Source: Bacteroidetes bacterium UKL13-3 (GTDB lineage: Bacteria > Bacteroidota > Bacteroidia > UKL13-3). From it: DNA of 64,000 nt. Below, in pieces: positions 36,733 through 45,774 of the stretch. Made by a program: the position numbers and the translations under genes. Numbering within the stretch: position 1 is the stretch's first letter; each line of letters starts with the position of its first letter. Where the stretch lies: contig CP012155.1 in the NCBI GenBank assembly GCA_001602415.1, positions 62,001 to 126,000 of the forward strand, given 5' to 3'. The notes below the pieces were generated by a model. It did not search any database. It worked only from the letters and a program-made list of their open reading frames with translations, and was not told the origin of the DNA.

Positions 36733-37590
36733 CTACCTCCTTCTTTTTTGTTTATTGATTTGATAATAATTTTTCCATCTTTTGTTGAGTTCTCCGGTTA
36801 TTTGGTGTGCTTCAACGGGTTTAAGATTATCAATGCTCCCATGCGGTCTTAAATGATTGTAAGTGCTACAAGCTACAGCTATTGCTTGCTGTGCTATTTT
36901 AAAATCGACAAATACCTCTTCTAAAAGTTCAGATTTCAAAATACCGTTTACTCTTTCTGCAAGCGGGTTTTCCAAGGGGTCTCCATTTTCAGTCATTGAA
37001 ATTTTTATAGTATTATCTTGTAATAACTTTACATATTCATCGCAGCAGTATTGCACTCCTCTATCACTGTGATGAATTAAATTTTTACAATCGGGATTAC
37101 CGGTCAAAGCCATTTTTAAGGCCTTTAATGGACCTTTTGCCGATAAATCTTCACTCAAATAAAAGCCAACAATTTTATGGCTATATGCATCGGTTATAAG
37201 TGATAAATAAGCAAAGTCATCCGATAAATGAATATAGGTTATGTCACTTACCCAAAGCTGATTAGGGGCAATGGGTATAAAGCCTTTAATGATGTTTGGG
37301 TGTTTTTTAAAACGATGTTTGGAAAGTGTGGTTATACATCCTCTGCGCTTGCGTTTTGTAATCAACATGCCTCGTTCTGCCAATAGATTAAACATTGCAT
37401 CTCTTCCTATTTGAAAATTATGGGCTTCTAAAAAGCCTTGCATTTCATGCAATAGTTTTCGGGTGCCTAATCGCTTCTGATACTTTCGATAACGCAACAC
37501 TTCATTAATGACAATATCTGCTCCGTATGCTTTTTGCTGAATAAATTTTATGCCTTGATAGTAACTTTGCCTACTATAACCAAGCAGCAA
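36733..37590 (-). CDS. IS3-family OrfB (DDE integrase domain)
   Basis: 285 aa as an independent frame. HTH_21 segment, then QLWVSDITYIHL (first Asp), HHSDRGVQYCCDEYV (second Asp) and NPLAERVNGILKSELL (Glu), ending with the LRPHGSIDNLKPVE tail. It is normally made as an OrfAB fusion: a slippery A_AAA_AAG (minus strand, around 37653-37659) near the end of orfA would give a -1 shift into this frame. Confidence 0.92.
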   Translation of the reverse strand: MLLGYSRQSYYQGIKFIQQKAYGADIVINEVLRYRKYQKRLGTRKLLHEMQGFLEAHNFQIGRDAMFNLLAERGMLITKRKRRGCITTLSKHRFKKHPNIIKGFIPIAPNQLWVSDITYIHLSDDFAYLSLITDAYSHKIVGFYLSEDLSAKGPLKALKMALTGNPDCKNLIHHSDRGVQYCCDEYVKLLQDNTIKISMTENGDPLENPLAERVNGILKSELLEEVFVDFKIAQQAIAVACSTYNHLRPHGSIDNLKPVEAHQITGELNKRWKNYYQINKQKRRR

Positions 37591-37634
37591 ACAAAGGTCG
37601 TTTATGCAACGAGGCTTCCTTTGCCCAACTGTTT

Positions 37635-37973
37635 CTACCGCTTGGTGCCAGACTTTTTTCTGATGTCAATTTTAAGTTGATCTTCGGCAATATCAATCAT
37701 TGAGTTGAGCAGCTCGTTGTAAAGTTTTGCTTTACGTAATTCTTCCTGCAAAGTTTTTACATCAGTTGGTAAGGGCTCTGCTGAAATTGGTTGGATTTGT
37801 GTTTTTGGTTTTGTTTTTGGCACTGATTTACCTTGAAATTTTTTTACCCACGAATGTATCAATCTAAAATCAATATTGTACTGGGCTCCTAATTGGCGAT
37901 AACTTTTTTCACCCAGTAAATATTCGGTTATGATTGCCTCCTTTTCTTGAGCGGTTTTTCCTGTTTTTTTCAT
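37635..37973 (-). CDS. IS3-family OrfA
   Basis: 112 aa, HTH plus leucine-zipper-like C terminus (LQEELRKAKLYNELLNSMID), ending KKSGTKR. The programmed frameshift heptamer lies within its last codons. Confidence 0.9.
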   Translation of the reverse strand: MKKTGKTAQEKEAIITEYLLGEKSYRQLGAQYNIDFRLIHSWVKKFQGKSVPKTKPKTQIQPISAEPLPTDVKTLQEELRKAKLYNELLNSMIDIAEDQLKIDIRKKSGTKR

Positions 37974-38181
37974 TTTGTTTACACTTTAAATGTGTAAACC
38001 TATTTTAGGACGAGACACCGCTTTGGGAAACTTGTCTGTCTGTGCTTTGCAGTCGTCCCAAGTTTCAAAAACTCCGGTTTGTCGTCCTTTCCATACTACG
38101 TAAAATTTTGGTTTCGCCATTGTCTCAAAAAATGTTCTGTTCTATTATGCAGTCAGTTCAAAGTTAGCAGTGTCTAAGCCT

Positions 38182-38317
38182 TGCACATAACGTTTTCGGG
38201 CTTGGCGAAGGTGGCGATTTTCACCACAAATATTCATACGAAGAACGAATGTTTGTGCCACCACAAAACTGTCATACGAAGCACTGAACCGCCAATTTCT
38301 TGTAGGTGCTGTTATAA
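38182..38317 (+). repeat. attC-like site 6
   Basis: R'' TGCACATAAC at 38182-38191, the exact complement of the unit start TTATGTGC at 33686. The right arm GAACCGCCAATTTCTTGTAG is the same as in sites 4 and 5, while the left arm has diverged to GGCGAAGGTGGCG. Closing G at 38311. Confidence 0.82.
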
Positions 38318-38461
38318 GCTGGCCTTCTGTCGTCTGTCCTTGCAAACCATTGTCAACACTATGTTTTACAGCCTTTGTCGTGTTGGGATGTGCGGTTGGG
38401 TATTTTTTATTTTCTGAAGGGGAGGAGATTTTTTTTAATTCAATTTTGTCTGCGTGGGAAA

Positions 38462-38528
38462 GGTGGAAGCTCTTTTGCAAGCTTTGGTCTGTGCTTGGGC
38501 TTGTGTGGCTTGCAAATGTGCTTACACC
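38462..38528 (+). repeat. Module-edge hairpin 4
   Basis: GGTGGAAGC/GCTTACACC with one mismatch, TCT opposite TGT, inner TTTGCAAGC/GCTTGCAAA 9 bp perfect, apex GGGCTTGTG. It ends 14 bp before the 3' end of the WYL gene. GTGCGGTTGGGTA lies some 70 bp to its left. Confidence 0.75.
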
Positions 38529-38541
38529 TGTGCGATGGCTG

Positions 38542-39459
38542 TTAATATTGTCCATACGCTTTTTCATGTGCTTGTTTAATTTGGTCAGCCAATGATTTAG
38601 GTTCAATAACTTTCATGTTGTCACCGAATGAAAGTAGTTCCATTAAAAGGTCATGTGTCAGGCAAAGTTTAAGTTTAATTTTTATTTCTACGTCATTGTC
38701 CACCAATACTTGTTGAGTGTCGTGTAATGGAAGTGTCTTGATATACTTACCTTGAAAAGGGTTAAATGATAGAATGATGTCTTGCGGTTCTTCTTCATTT
38801 GGGCTAATAATACCAAAGCAGTAGCGGTAACTTTGCTCAATGCTGTAATTGTCGGGATACTGATAAGTTTGATTTGTTATTTCAAGGTTTGTCAAACGGT
38901 CAAGTGCGAAACTCTTTATGTTATTGTCTTTGCTGTCTTTAGCCATGATATACCAACGGTTTTTAAACTCCTTCAAAGCATAAGGTTCTACTATACGTTG
39001 ACTTAATTCTTCTTCCCAAAATTTCTGATAAGTGAATTTGATTTGAAGTCTGTTTTTTATAGCATGAAGCAAACCATACAAATTGTCTGTTCCTTGTGGT
39101 CTGCGTTTTTCCAAATGAATAAACGGTGTTAAATCTTGTGCAAGGTTTAAAGAATTGAACATATCAAATGCCTCCATCATCCTTTGGAAATTCATGTTTT
39201 CATTTTCGTTTTGGCTTATGAAATATCCTTTTTGAGATTTTGAATATTCAATGTCAATTCCAAAAACGTTTCTGATTTCCTTTATGTCACGTTGAAGTGT
39301 TCGTTTTGAAAAACCTATTTGCAAATTGTCGTCTTGCATTTGCAGATAGTCAAACTGATTTTCAATATAGGCTTGCAATTCCTCATAAGTTGAATAAGGT
39401 TTTACTTTCAGCTTTTTGAGAATAAGCAGGTACCTTGATATGTAGCCTCTTTTTGACAT
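38542..39459 (-). CDS. WYL-domain transcriptional regulator
   Basis: 305 aa. N-terminal HTH-like region (MSKRGYISRYLLILKKLK; SKRTLQRDIKEIRNVFGIDI) and a WYL domain (IKFTYQKFWEEELSQRIVEP, LKEFKNRWYIMAKDSKDN). WYL proteins sense nucleic-acid ligands or nucleotides and often repress bacterial defence loci. It ends the operon beginning with the DnaQ-type/DUF262 genes and starts 3 bp after the DUF262 stop. Confidence 0.88.
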   Translation of the reverse strand: MSKRGYISRYLLILKKLKVKPYSTYEELQAYIENQFDYLQMQDDNLQIGFSKRTLQRDIKEIRNVFGIDIEYSKSQKGYFISQNENENMNFQRMMEAFDMFNSLNLAQDLTPFIHLEKRRPQGTDNLYGLLHAIKNRLQIKFTYQKFWEEELSQRIVEPYALKEFKNRWYIMAKDSKDNNIKSFALDRLTNLEITNQTYQYPDNYSIEQSYRYCFGIISPNEEEPQDIILSFNPFQGKYIKTLPLHDTQQVLVDNDVEIKIKLKLCLTHDLLMELLSFGDNMKVIEPKSLADQIKQAHEKAYGQY

Positions 39460-39462
39460 TAA

Positions 39463-41406
39463 TTAAAAGATGTAATAATGTTTTGTTAGAATTTCAATCA
39501 TTTCTTGTTGATGTTGTTTGATGTTTTCAATTCCCCAACTATTTATGTTTGGCGATGAATAAATTTTTGCCAATTTTAGCGAATCATAAGTTTGCTTGTT
39601 GTCAAAGTCCACTTTTTTCTTTCTTACGTCTTGATTGTTGTATGAAGAATTTTCCCCTACGGATAGCAGCCCTAAATTGCCAAAACTGTTTAGCCAATCA
39701 GATTCGGTATTTTCTAATTTATTTCCAAATTCGGGGTTTTGTGGAAAAACGTGTTCAATTGAGTTTTTAGATGTTATGCGGAATTGCTTTATTTTATTGT
39801 CGTTTTTGTCCCAAGTTTTCCAAAGCAAATATTCTAATTTGTAAAACCAATAATGATGAAAACTTGTACCGTGTGATTCATTTAGGATGTTCAAAGCATT
39901 TAAATCAATTTTTTCATTGCGTTTCGCCAGTGAAACCAATTCTAATGAAATTTCTTTTTTGTCACCAGGCAACATTAGATTATCTATTTTTTCTAGCTCT
40001 ATAAGGATTGGTTCACTGGTTAAATTTTCATTTTCTAACAAGAAATATAGAAATGGTGTCAGCCAATATTGTTGTGTAAAACCACCTGTAAAATACAATA
40101 CGGATTGAAGCATTTGAGAAGATGAATAAGATGAATTAGTTCTTGAAAAATAGTTTTTCTCATAGCTTCTACTTGTGTTTATTTCTGTCAAGAGTAATTT
40201 CTCGTCATTATCGTCATCTTCTTCAATTCTCCATTTTACAACGTGTTTGTCAAATACATAACGTACTTTCCATAATAATTCAAAAAATTGTTCTGTGTCT
40301 TCGCTTGAAGGAAAGTCATCAAGTTTTATGGTTAAAAGTAGTATTTTTGGGTCTATGCCGTGTTCAAATTTTTGACGTTGTTTTTGCAAATTAAAAATTC
40401 TGTATGTGTGAATAAGCAAGATGTTAAACGAAATGATAGAACGACATTTAGAACTATTGTCAGAATTTGTAGTTTCAACTTTGATGTCAACTTCATCACT
40501 ATTAATTATTTCACTGATTGTTTTTGACTGATAATTACTTTCAGAAGAATTTGAATTATCATTTACAGAAAAAAACGTTGTATCGTAAAATTTAAAATTC
40601 TCAGGTTTGACGTTTGCCCTTTCAATATTGAAAACATCTGCAACATTTTTTTCAAAATAATTACTCATATCCTCACAGGCATCCCAAATTTTAGAATACT
40701 TTATACGTGAAGTTTTACTTACTTTTTCTAGTAGTCTTGCCTTTAAAATATCAGATTGTTGTAGTTGTATGCCCGATGTACCCAAAGCCGTAAACAACGC
40801 ATTCAAATCTGTATTTTTTGGGGCGATATTGAAAACAAAGCATACATTTTTGTAAATATAATTACCAAAATTAGCACGTTGTTCTTCTTTTATTTCTGAT
40901 GTGATAAAGTGTTTAATTGTTTCAACGCCTTTGGCTATAAATTTTAAAAATTCCTTTTCGCTAACGTCTGAAAACTTCAAGTATGAACTATTGTCTAATA
41001 AACCTTTTAGGTAATTAGCAACTTCAATTCGTATATCAAAATCAAAACGAATGTCTTTTGTCTTATTGGGATAAGTAATCTCCAAATAGTCGGTTATATC
41101 AGTTTTGATATTTAATAACTTAAAAGCATTAGCGATTAGCCAAAATGTTGTAAAACGCTGTTGTCCGTCTATCAATTCGAATTGATTCTCACGAATTTTG
41201 TTTGATGATTTAATCACATAAGTATTTCCTACGAAATAATTTGAAATATCGGAATTTGTATTGGTGAAAGTGTTTAAAATATCGCCTAAGAGTTTTTTTA
41301 TTTCTTCATCGTCCCAAACAAAAGGTCGTTGGTATACGGGAACAATAAACTCATAGTTTTCTTTTACAATTTGTTCAACTGTTTTTATGGATGTCTCAAA
41401 TTTCAT
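39463..41406 (-). CDS. DUF262/DUF1524 protein (GmrSD-type), large
   Basis: 647 aa. The N-terminal DUF262 domain has VPVYQRPFVWDDEEIKKLL and ELIDGQQRFTTFWLI (DGQQR, the nucleotide-handling ParB-like motif). The C-terminal DUF1524 region has NSIEHVFPQNPEFGN, the His-Asn core of an HNH-like nuclease, followed by NSFGNLGLLSVGENSSYNN. GmrSD-like type IV enzymes restrict modified phage DNA. It overlaps the next upstream DUF262 gene by 11 bp. Confidence 0.87.
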   Translation of the reverse strand: MKFETSIKTVEQIVKENYEFIVPVYQRPFVWDDEEIKKLLGDILNTFTNTNSDISNYFVGNTYVIKSSNKIRENQFELIDGQQRFTTFWLIANAFKLLNIKTDITDYLEITYPNKTKDIRFDFDIRIEVANYLKGLLDNSSYLKFSDVSEKEFLKFIAKGVETIKHFITSEIKEEQRANFGNYIYKNVCFVFNIAPKNTDLNALFTALGTSGIQLQQSDILKARLLEKVSKTSRIKYSKIWDACEDMSNYFEKNVADVFNIERANVKPENFKFYDTTFFSVNDNSNSSESNYQSKTISEIINSDEVDIKVETTNSDNSSKCRSIISFNILLIHTYRIFNLQKQRQKFEHGIDPKILLLTIKLDDFPSSEDTEQFFELLWKVRYVFDKHVVKWRIEEDDDNDEKLLLTEINTSRSYEKNYFSRTNSSYSSSQMLQSVLYFTGGFTQQYWLTPFLYFLLENENLTSEPILIELEKIDNLMLPGDKKEISLELVSLAKRNEKIDLNALNILNESHGTSFHHYWFYKLEYLLWKTWDKNDNKIKQFRITSKNSIEHVFPQNPEFGNKLENTESDWLNSFGNLGLLSVGENSSYNNQDVRKKKVDFDNKQTYDSLKLAKIYSSPNINSWGIENIKQHQQEMIEILTKHYYIF

Positions 41407-42721
41407 CTTTGTGGTTTTTTACAATTTCTTCAATTTTTACTTTTAGTTTTTCATCAAAATTTGCTTCACTTGGATTATCTAATGAAAAGAAGTCACAGCA
41501 CTTATTAAAAAAACGTTGTTTTACTTGACTACCGTTAATTTTTATTTCAGTTGTTTTATATTCTTTCAAGTAAGTAATGATTTCCTGATAATTATAGGCG
41601 TGAAAAATGCGTTCTATAATCTTTGTGTTATCAACGTAATTTCTTACTGTTGGTTCATAAATCCGACTTTGCTCGTTTAAACGTAAACTAAAAATATGTC
41701 GGAATAGCCATAGAGAAAACTCTATCATATTGTTTGTTCCGAACATATCAACAAAGCATAATAAACATAATTGATAAAAACTTCTTAAATCAACAGTGCC
41801 GTCAATTTGCTCTATCATTCTATTGTTGAATTTAGAATAGAAATCTTCTCTGTTTTTTGTGTCAAAAATTGCGTTATAGGCGTTGGAAAAACTCATTAAA
41901 TAGTTGATGTAATTTTTGCCTTCATTTAAAGGTTGTCTAATTGAGTATTTGTTTGAAATAATTCGGTGCGTGTTTTCTTCAATTTCAACTAATGAATAAC
42001 CAATGTCTAACTTTTCCTTTCCTATATTTTCGGCAAAATCTTCCGTTAATACATTTTTCCAATTTTCAGCACTTGCAAATTTGTCTGGTATGTTTTTGGG
42101 CTTCAAATAATCAATTCTACGTGCTTTAGCCAATAATTTATTTACTGCTTCTAAATTCCTTTGTCGTTCTTCCCAGTTGTAAGCATATTTATTTCGTTCT
42201 GCAATTTTTGTAATGCTTCGTAAATGATGTGCTTTTAAAATATCAGTACCAGACAATCGCTTACCACCAGTATTTAGCGTTTCAAAAAAACTATACGCCA
42301 AGTCTTCGCTTTCAACAATTACAATGGTTACGTTTATACTTTGTAAATCAATTGTTTCATAGTTATTATTGGAAAAATGACTGTGATTTGATTTTATGTT
42401 TTCTAAAGAAATTGGGTGGCTGTATTTTATTCCAAAATCAGAATTTGATTTAATCACTGATAAAATCTGTAAGGTTGTAAGCCTTTGCTGTCCGTCAATA
42501 ATTTCAAGTGAGTTGTCTTTTTTGTGTAGTACAATACTGCCTAAATAGAATAGAGGCTTGTCGTCAGTTCGTTCTTGATGTTGTTTAAATTGCCCTAAAA
42601 GTTTGTTTATTTCCTTTGGTGTCCAAACATAAGGTCTTTGATATTCGGGAATAGCAAGCGTTTGTTGCTTGTCAAACAATTCTTTTAATGTTAGACTTTC
42701 AACTATTATTTCTTCCATCAT
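41396..42721 (-). CDS. DUF262 protein (GmrS-like), smaller partner
   Basis: 441 aa. AIPEYQRPYVWTPKEINKLL and EIIDGQQRLTTLQIL define the DUF262 domain, and the rest is helical. No IEHxxP-type DUF1524 motif is evident, so it may be the NTP-hydrolysing partner of the larger protein. It overlaps both flanking genes by a few bases, which suggests coordinated expression. Confidence 0.85.
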   Translation of the reverse strand: MMEEIIVESLTLKELFDKQQTLAIPEYQRPYVWTPKEINKLLGQFKQHQERTDDKPLFYLGSIVLHKKDNSLEIIDGQQRLTTLQILSVIKSNSDFGIKYSHPISLENIKSNHSHFSNNNYETIDLQSINVTIVIVESEDLAYSFFETLNTGGKRLSGTDILKAHHLRSITKIAERNKYAYNWEERQRNLEAVNKLLAKARRIDYLKPKNIPDKFASAENWKNVLTEDFAENIGKEKLDIGYSLVEIEENTHRIISNKYSIRQPLNEGKNYINYLMSFSNAYNAIFDTKNREDFYSKFNNRMIEQIDGTVDLRSFYQLCLLCFVDMFGTNNMIEFSLWLFRHIFSLRLNEQSRIYEPTVRNYVDNTKIIERIFHAYNYQEIITYLKEYKTTEIKINGSQVKQRFFNKCCDFFSLDNPSEANFDEKLKVKIEEIVKNHKDEI

Positions 42722-43203
42722 TTTTTATTTCTTCTCAAATATAAATTAAACAAATCTGAACAAGCCATAGCATCACTCAAAGCATCATGATGATTTAAGT
42801 TGATTTTATATTGCTTGCAAAGTGAGGCTAAATTTTCTCCGTAAATTTTGTAAGTGCAATGTCCGGTAAATTCTGGGGATAAAATTTCATAGTATTCTAG
42901 GGTTTGCTTTAAGCAATGAAAGTCAAACGCAAAACCGTTATGAGCAACTACATTTTGATTCTTGATGAATGGCTCAATTTGATGCCAAATTTTATCAAAT
43001 GTTGGTGCATCTGCCGTTTGTTCGGGAGAAATTCCGTGAATATCAATGAAGTTATTCCAATAGTAATTATCAGGGGGTTGAACCAAAATTGATAACTGCT
43101 CCGTAATAATTTGATTTTCTACACGAACCAAACCAACTTGACAAATGCTCCAACGCTTGCCCTGTGAGGTTTCAAAATCTATGGCAGTGTATGAGCTAAG
43201 CAC
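42718..43203 (-). CDS. DnaQ-type 3'-5' exonuclease
   Basis: 161 aa. ExoI motif AIDFETSQGKRWSICQVGLV, ExoII VAHNGFAFDFHCLKQTL, ExoIII LNHHDALSDAMACSDLF: the DEDDh arrangement of the epsilon-type exonucleases. It is a single domain without BRCT or polymerase parts. Its stop overlaps the DUF262 gene and its start overlaps the repeat-protein gene. Confidence 0.9.
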   Translation of the reverse strand: MLSSYTAIDFETSQGKRWSICQVGLVRVENQIITEQLSILVQPPDNYYWNNFIDIHGISPEQTADAPTFDKIWHQIEPFIKNQNVVAHNGFAFDFHCLKQTLEYYEILSPEFTGHCTYKIYGENLASLCKQYKINLNHHDALSDAMACSDLFNLYLRRNKK

Positions 43204-43495
43204 TTTTATAACTTATTCTTTTGCAGTTTTCATCATAGGTTTCAATAAGGCTTCCGTTTTTTACTGTAAACGTATTACCTGCTGCACCTCTTACCATTTT
43301 GCTTCCTTGGCTCATGTATGATATACGTTTGCATTTTTCGTCATACACTTCAATTAACGAACCGTTGATAATTACAAAGAAGTTGCTTGCAACGCCTACA
43401 AGTTCTTTGCTTCCTGCACTCATGTATGAAATTCTTTTGCTGTTTGCATCAAAAACTTCAATAAGGCTTCCTTTTTCTCTTACATCTGAAATCAT
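43196..43495 (-). CDS. Small protein of three tandem beta repeats (DUF6150-like)
   Basis: 99 aa built from three copies of a ~33-residue unit, GSLIEV(Y/F)DxxxKRISYMSxGSK followed by a small hydrophobic loop. These would form a short beta solenoid or sheet. It overlaps the exonuclease by 8 bp and follows the AAA+ gene by 33 bp. Function unknown; repeats of this type could bind the exonuclease or nucleic acid. Confidence 0.7.
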   Translation of the reverse strand: MISDVREKGSLIEVFDANSKRISYMSAGSKELVGVASNFFVIINGSLIEVYDEKCKRISYMSQGSKMVRGAAGNTFTVKNGSLIETYDENCKRISYKSA

Positions 43496-43528
43496 GTTTT
43501 ACTTTTTTTATATTAATGCCTACTCTGT

Positions 43529-44677
43529 TCAGTTTTCGGCTAACCTGTTATTGTTTATTGCTTGAAATCCTATTGGATTACTTTTTCTTGATTGTTGAAA
43601 ATCTTTTTCGTCTTGGTTATATATTGATGTTAAAGTCATTGGACTTTTGATGTTTGTATCAAAGCCTAATTTATTTGAAAGTTGTTGGGCTTTTTCAATT
43701 TCCAATTCTTTAAATTCATATTTTGCAATCAATCGTCCTTTTCTCATTAAGGCACTATCAATTTTTGAAATGTCAGTATTGAACGAACAAATTATTTGAA
43801 CGTTCAAACAGTCGGCAAGTAAGCCGTCTGAAATATTTAATAATGCCGAAACTGGAGAACTGCCATCCTTTTCTCTATCAACTACAATGTTTTCTGCATC
43901 TTCAATTACAAAAATTGAATTAGGATTGTCTATGAGAATTGAGATGAGACTTGGGTTAGTAATGGCACTCGCCATATTTGGAGGCAAGAAAATAACATCC
44001 TTTTTTAGAGAAGCAATTAAGTAACGGATGTATGAAGTTTTTCCAGTTCCAGGTTTGCCATGAAGTAACACTAATCCTTTATCGTTTTTGCGAGAAAGTC
44101 TTTTTAATATAGTTCCATGTATTTCCTTAAAGTCTTCGTTATAGTTGTCTTCGATACTTAATTTAGGCTTAGTAATTTGCAAAGATTTTGTTTCAATGCC
44201 AGTCATGCTATTTACAAGCAATGATATTTCGGGTTTTTGTTTTTGCTTCCTTTTCTTGAATTTGTGGATTGAATTTATAATGTCTTCAACTTTTGAAAGG
44301 TCGGTTTTACGGAATAAAAAACGAACTGTTGAACAGTTTGTGTCAAAGTCAACAATTAAATCATCATAGAGGAAATAGAAAATATCATCTATCTCAGCTT
44401 TTTTGCTTCTGTTGAAATACCGTTTGTCATAATAGAAGTCTTTTATTTCTGATTTGTAGTTTTCTGAAAACCACGAGTTGGCTTTTTTGCAGTCAATGTC
44501 AACTTCATGAATAAAGTTAGGGATTGAATTAAAGTGAGCAACAAAAAGCGTAAACTCGTTTAAGTATGAACCCTTCCGTTCTGCAAAAACTTCTGAAATA
44601 GTCATTTTTGCTGATGTCTTAGCAAGTTCAAAAGGTCTGTCAGTTGTTGGGCTAAGTGTTAAATTATTTGTTTGCAT
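43529..44677 (-). CDS. AAA+ ATPase
   Basis: 382 aa from the Met at 44677 (MQTNNLTLSPTTDRPFELAK); a further 96 codons upstream are open but run through a repeat hairpin, so they are not used. Walker A LLHGKPGTGKTSYIRYLI, Walker B SIFVIEDAENIVV, sensor ICSFNTDISKID and an arginine-finger-like RKGRLIAKYEF: a classic AAA domain resembling BCS1/FtsH-like proteins. N-terminal ~170 residues unassigned. First gene of the WYL/DUF262 locus and possibly its effector motor. Confidence 0.82.
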   Translation of the reverse strand: MQTNNLTLSPTTDRPFELAKTSAKMTISEVFAERKGSYLNEFTLFVAHFNSIPNFIHEVDIDCKKANSWFSENYKSEIKDFYYDKRYFNRSKKAEIDDIFYFLYDDLIVDFDTNCSTVRFLFRKTDLSKVEDIINSIHKFKKRKQKQKPEISLLVNSMTGIETKSLQITKPKLSIEDNYNEDFKEIHGTILKRLSRKNDKGLVLLHGKPGTGKTSYIRYLIASLKKDVIFLPPNMASAITNPSLISILIDNPNSIFVIEDAENIVVDREKDGSSPVSALLNISDGLLADCLNVQIICSFNTDISKIDSALMRKGRLIAKYEFKELEIEKAQQLSNKLGFDTNIKSPMTLTSIYNQDEKDFQQSRKSNPIGFQAINNNRLAEN

Positions 44678-44768
44678 ACTTTCTTTGTTTCTAATTTCTG
44701 CAACAAAAGTAGAAGCATGAAACGCCAAAGTGTGTCGCTCTGAAAATTTCTTTCTGTGGGTGGGAAAA

Positions 44769-44830
44769 TTTGGCTCTTTTGGTTTTGCGAAGGGTCGGCT
44801 TGTGTGTCGGGCAAAACCAAATGTGCCAAA
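44769..44830 (+). repeat. Module-edge hairpin 5
   Basis: TTTGGC/GCCAAA, TCT opposite TGT, inner TTTGGTTTTGC/GCAAAACCAAA 11 bp perfect, apex GGTCGGCTTGTGTG. It is followed by TGTGCGGTTGGCTAAAATTG. It lies 92 bp upstream of the AAA+ start. Confidence 0.78.
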
Positions 44831-45035
44831 TGTGCGGTTGGCTAAAATTGAATTAAAATAAATGTGCGGTGGGGAAAATAAAAAATACTGAAGCGTTGGC
44901 AATGAGTGGCGGCTTACTCGTTGTCCGTTTGAAATATGGTCTCTATGTTTTTGGTCACCTGTCAAAATGGTTTGTCTTCGTGTTTAATGTTTAGATTTTA
45001 GTCGGTCTGTCGTCTTGTTAACGGTCGTCCTACCA

Positions 45036-45174
45036 TTGGCTATAACGTTTGGCGGCCTTGCGCTGTTGCCGACTGCGAAACGTTTAATTGTCGAGCTAAG
45101 ATAAAGAATTTACGGAAACGAAATACCCAAACACTGAACACTAGCGCCAATTGCCGCCACGACCGCTGTTATAA
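45036..45174 (+). repeat. attC-like site 7
   Basis: R'' GGCTATAAC (to 45046), left arm GGCGGCCTTGCGCT pairing with AGCGCCAATTGCCGCC, closing G at 45168. Its right two-thirds is almost identical to site 11. Confidence 0.87.
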
Positions 45175-45291
45175 GCTGGCCTGCTGTCCGCCCCGACAAG
45201 CGGTAAAACTGTCGAGGTTATGTCCGCTGCCTGTTTGTGCGGTCTGAGTAAATTATTTTTATTAAGAATGGGAAAATTTAAATTTGAAATT

Positions 45292-45774
45292 ATGGAAAAA
45301 GAATATTTTGAAATGTGTCTTACTGAAGCTAAGGAGCAACTAAAACATATAAATTCATCAATAAAAGAAACAAGATCAAAGATTTATTTTCTGCAAGGAA
45401 TATTAATCGCAGTAGTCGGGTATTTATTGAATGATATTTTTAAAGAAGATTATTTCAGTCTTAAAAGTAATATGCTTTATGTCACAATACCATTTATGAT
45501 ATTTATAATCTATTCATGTCGTCATGCAATAGTGCCATTAAGCTTACGATTTGAAGGGATGTCACCAAATGGATTTAAGTCGATTATTGAACAGGAAGAC
45601 ACTTTAACACATGAAAACGTTTTAAATACCTACCAAGTGTCAATTGAAACAAATGGTAGGCATTTAACAGTAATGTCAAAAGGTTACAATAATGCTTTTA
45701 AGGCCCTATTGTTTTGGCTTTTTTGTTGCTGTCTCTGCATCATTGTGGTCATCACCAAAAGTTTGGTATGTTGA
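45292..45774 (+). CDS. Membrane protein of unknown function (SLATT-like layout)
   Basis: 160 aa from the Met at 45292 (MEKEYFEMCLTEAKEQLKHI); an upstream frame from 45220 is less likely. N-terminal helical segment, two close hydrophobic segments (FLQGILIAVVGYLL; MLYVTIPFMIFIIYS), a soluble middle and a C-terminal hydrophobic segment (ALLFWLFCCCLCIIVVI). A helical lead plus paired membrane helices recalls SLATT-type effectors, but no firm family match. A tiny convergent ORF follows. Confidence 0.65.
   Translation: MEKEYFEMCLTEAKEQLKHINSSIKETRSKIYFLQGILIAVVGYLLNDIFKEDYFSLKSNMLYVTIPFMIFIIYSCRHAIVPLSLRFEGMSPNGFKSIIEQEDTLTHENVLNTYQVSIETNGRHLTVMSKGYNNAFKALLFWLFCCCLCIIVVITKSLVC

Larger units (their letters stand above)
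36484..38017 (-). mobile_element. IS3-family insertion sequence, complete
   Basis: A 1534-bp element with terminal repeats TGTCTCGTCCTGAAAAAAGT (left) and TGTCTCGTCCTAAAATAGGT (complement of right). The 3-bp target duplication is CCG on both sides. It contains overlapping-type orfA and orfB, plus about 190 bp beyond orfB without a gene. A truncated copy is at 10245-11185. Confidence 0.93.
35951..38120 (-). pseudogene. rnhA: RNase HI with viroplasmin-like N-terminal domain, split by IS3
   Basis: The N-terminal part (38120 to 38018) reads [20 protein letters not shown] then [14 protein letters not shown]. The rest (36483 to 35951) continues VYKSFKTRQLAEQAF and carries the RNase H core: SVDGAWN, GVVEYQGV, ENIV-like NNIVEFLGIVHAL, YSDSRNAIGWV and the terminal WGENPADFGRK. 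Removing the IS and one CCG duplication restores a continuous frame. The intact enzyme would degrade RNA in RNA:DNA hybrids. The C-terminal part alone lacks the hybrid-binding domain. Confidence 0.9.

Noticed and set aside
38145-38606. A 153-codon minus-strand frame across attC-like site 6 and hairpin 4
   Set aside because: It spans two structured non-coding elements, and its sequence is explained by them.
44678-44965. N-terminal extension of the AAA+ protein
   Set aside because: It runs through hairpin 5 and its GTGCGGTTGG motif; the Met at 44677 gives a normal AAA+ start.
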